A stretch of DNA of 7,755 nucleotides, taken from the NCBI GenBank assembly GCA_044356865.1, contig JBIKVN010000152.1, positions 1 to 7,755 on the forward strand, written 5' to 3'. Below are positions 6,346 through 7,755 of the stretch, one piece after another. Positions within the stretch are counted from its first letter, which is position 1; each line of letters starts with the position of its first letter. Position numbers and translations under genes: made by a program. The notes under the pieces were generated by a model. The model did no database searches. It was not told the DNA's origin and was given only the letters and a program-made list of their open reading frames with translations. This stretch comes from JBEIUL01 sp044356865. Its GTDB lineage: Bacteria; Planctomycetota; Phycisphaerae; Phycisphaerales; SM1A02.

Positions 6346-7755
6346 CTTCCGACGCTTCACCATCCTCGAACCGTTCCGCCGTCACGCCCGCCGGTCATTC
6401 ATTCGTCCGGACCGCCACCGGCGCGATCGTTCTCGCGACGATCGCCTCGGGCGGCTGCCAGACGGCTTCGAGCGGCTCGTGGAGCACCAAGCACCAGAGC
6501 ATGTCGGTCGAGAAGAGCCAGGAAATCGCCCGGCAACGCGAAGACGCCCGGCTGCCGGTGCCGGAGATCGCGGTGGCGGCCACGGAAATCGAAGTGACCC
6601 CGGAACCGGCGGTGGACACGACGCCGCAGCCGCCGGCCGAAGCAGAGGTCGTGATCGAAGAAGAAGTGGTCATCGACCTGCCGGTCGAGCCCGAACCGGA
6701 ACCCGCACCCGAGCCGACCCCCGAGCCGACCCCCGAGCCCGAGCCGACGCCCGAACCCGCGCCCGAACCGCTGCCGCCTCCCGAGCCCGAGCCGACGCCG
6801 GCTCCCGTCGGCGTGACGGACGCGCCGCCTGCGACCGAGGTGATCGAGCGGGCGCCGAGCCTTCCTGATCCCATGACCGTCTCGATGGCCCCGCACGAGG
6901 CGGCCGCGACGCTGCTCGCGACCGCGGCGGGCAGCCCCTACGCGGCGCTGCGGGCGAACGCCATCGAAGGGCTCGCGAAGGCTCCGGACGCGCTGCGTCC
7001 CCTCGTCGGCCGGGCTCTCGTCGACACCAATCGCGGCGTCCGCTTCGTCGCCGCCAATGTCGTCGCCCGGGCCGGTCTCTGCGACCAGTCGCACCTGCTC
7101 GAGCCGCTCGTCCGCGACGAGAGCGACTCGGTCCGGGCCGGCGCGATCGCGGCCCTCGTCGAGTGCGGCGCCCGCGTCGACCAATCGCCGCTTGCGGGCA
7201 TGCTGCGCAGCGACGATCCCGAGATCCGCGGCAACGCCTATCTCGCCCTCGGCATGATCGGGAACCGCTCGGCGGCCCCGATGATCCGCGAGTCGCTCGG
7301 CCGCGGCATGCGGCTGGTCAACCCGTTGCGGGTGAAGCTCGTCGAGCTCCAAGGCGGCGAGGCCCTCGTGCGACTCGGCGACACCGCCGAGATCGAGCCC
7401 ATCCGGGCGGCACTTTTCGCCCCCGGAGAGCAGGGCGAGTTGACCGTCCTCGCCTGCCAGGTCCTTGGCCGCCTCGGCGACCAGCAATCGCAGGGAGCCA
7501 TGTTCCGGCTCGCCCGCCCGGCCGGCGACGACATCCGGCCGATCGAGATCCGGCTCGCGGCCCTGCGGGCCTTGGCCGACCTCGGGACTCCCGACCGGAA
7601 CCAGCTGCTCGAGTGGTCGATCCCGTCGTTGAAGGACCTCTCGCCGATGGTGCGGGCCCAGGCCTGCTTCACGGTGGGGGCGATCGGCGGGGACGCGGCG
7701 GTTCGGGCCCTCGTGCCCCTCATGGCCGACCTTGATCCCAATGTCCAGGTCGCCG
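6342..7755 (+). CDS. Predicted lipoprotein with X-Pro stalk and HEAT-like repeats (3' end beyond window)
   Basis: An open frame of at least 471 codons starts at ATG 6342, overlaps the lnt stop as ATGA, and runs off the right edge without a stop. Residues 24-38 are hydrophobic and end in Ala-Ser-Gly-Gly-Cys39. This fits the general lipobox pattern, although Ser at -3 is not the commonest residue. The 23-residue n-region is long. After Cys39 comes an acidic low-complexity stretch (84-155), whose last 40 residues (116-155) are 20 consecutive X-Pro dipeptides, mostly Glu-Pro. From about residue 198 to the edge I count eight HEAT/PBS-lyase-like helical repeats of about 31-39 residues plus the start of a ninth; examples begin near SDSVRAGAIAALVECG, DPEIRGNAYLALGMIG and SPMVRAQACFTVGAIG. 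HEAT repeats usually mediate protein binding. No enzymatic motif is seen. The context suggests a substrate of the adjacent Lnt. The specific function is unknown. Confidence 0.88.
   Translation, partial: MTSDASPSSNRSAVTPAGHSFVRTATGAIVLATIASGGCQTASSGSWSTKHQSMSVEKSQEIARQREDARLPVPEIAVAATEIEVTPEPAVDTTPQPPAEAEVVIEEEVVIDLPVEPEPEPAPEPTPEPTPEPEPTPEPAPEPLPPPEPEPTPAPVGVTDAPPATEVIERAPSLPDPMTVSMAPHEAAATLLATAAGSPYAALRANAIEGLAKAPDALRPLVGRALVDTNRGVRFVAANVVARAGLCDQSHLLEPLVRDESDSVRAGAIAALVECGARVDQSPLAGMLRSDDPEIRGNAYLALGMIGNRSAAPMIRESLGRGMRLVNPLRVKLVELQGGEALVRLGDTAEIEPIRAALFAPGEQGELTVLACQVLGRLGDQQSQGAMFRLARPAGDDIRPIEIRLAALRALADLGTPDRNQLLEWSIPSLKDLSPMVRAQACFTVGAIGGDAAVRALVPLMADLDPNVQVA
6687..6806 (+). repeat. 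Low-complexity repeat coding for 20 X-Pro dipeptides
   Basis: This 120-nt stretch encodes an unbroken (X-Pro)20 run in which X is mostly Glu, sometimes Thr or Ala, and once each Leu and Pro. It includes a perfect tandem duplication of a 12-nt unit, GAGCCGACCCCC (6711-6722 and 6723-6734), followed by degenerate hexameric GAGCCC/GAGCCG units. Third positions vary between copies (GAA/GAG, CCC/CCG), which suggests selection on the protein repeat rather than a recent pure DNA expansion. The 12-nt duplicate could be a recent slippage event. Confidence 0.9.

Noticed and set aside
6687..6806. Possible CRISPR or regulatory direct-repeat array
   Set aside because: Units are 6-12 nt, with no spacers, and fall in frame within a coding region as X-Pro codons.
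6395..6874. Minus-strand Gly/Ser-repeat frame that looks like a cell-surface or silk-like protein
   Set aside because: The Gly-Ser repeats are the complement of the Glu-Pro/Thr-Pro codons in the lipoprotein gene.
6399..7487. Minus-strand frame of 362 codons
   Set aside because: It is antisense to the lipoprotein gene, which has a lipobox, regular HEAT periodicity and coupling to lnt.

Overview
This is a very GC-rich (about 70% by eye), almost fully coding bacterial window. It carries one 5'-end gene on the minus strand (miaA) and six genes on the plus strand: pgk, an exported thioredoxin-TPR protein, rpe, accD, lnt and a lipoprotein with HEAT repeats. Lnt, a lipobox protein and a Sec-exported thioredoxin point to a Gram-negative-type envelope. 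The very high GC, the frequent GTG starts (four of seven) and the exported HEAT and thioredoxin-TPR proteins would suit Planctomycetota, perhaps Phycisphaerae. That placement is an inference and cannot be fixed without a search.

Layout. Positions 1-613 (minus) hold the N-terminal two thirds of tRNA dimethylallyltransferase MiaA, which runs off the left edge. A 33-nt divergent gap separates it from pgk (647-1888). A 98-nt gap follows, with a small hairpin, a -10-like hexamer and a clear Shine-Dalgarno. Then comes a compact gene train: thioredoxin-TPR protein (1987-3039), rpe (3036-3761), accD (3782-4639), lnt (4636-6345) and the lipoprotein gene (6342 to beyond the right edge). Three of its four junctions are 4-nt start/stop overlaps (GTGA, GTGA, ATGA). 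The fourth is a 20-nt gap with its own Shine-Dalgarno. This looks like one translationally coupled operon.

How the genes fit together. Pgk and Rpe are enzymes of central sugar-phosphate metabolism. AccD is the carboxyltransferase beta subunit that helps make malonyl-CoA for acyl chains. Lnt uses phospholipid acyl chains to N-acylate lipoproteins in the inner membrane. The last gene encodes a predicted lipoprotein, so a likely Lnt substrate is coupled directly to lnt.

The most interesting item is that last protein. It has a lipobox, an unbroken run of 20 X-Pro dipeptides resembling the TonB periplasm-spanning linker, and at least eight HEAT-like repeats of about 31 residues. It looks like a membrane-tethered scaffold held away from the membrane on a rigid stalk. 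Other points of note are a symmetric -10-like sequence in the miaA/pgk gap and the complete absence of ACGTC from the plus strand. No RNA genes, CRISPR arrays, insertion sequences or phage genes were seen.
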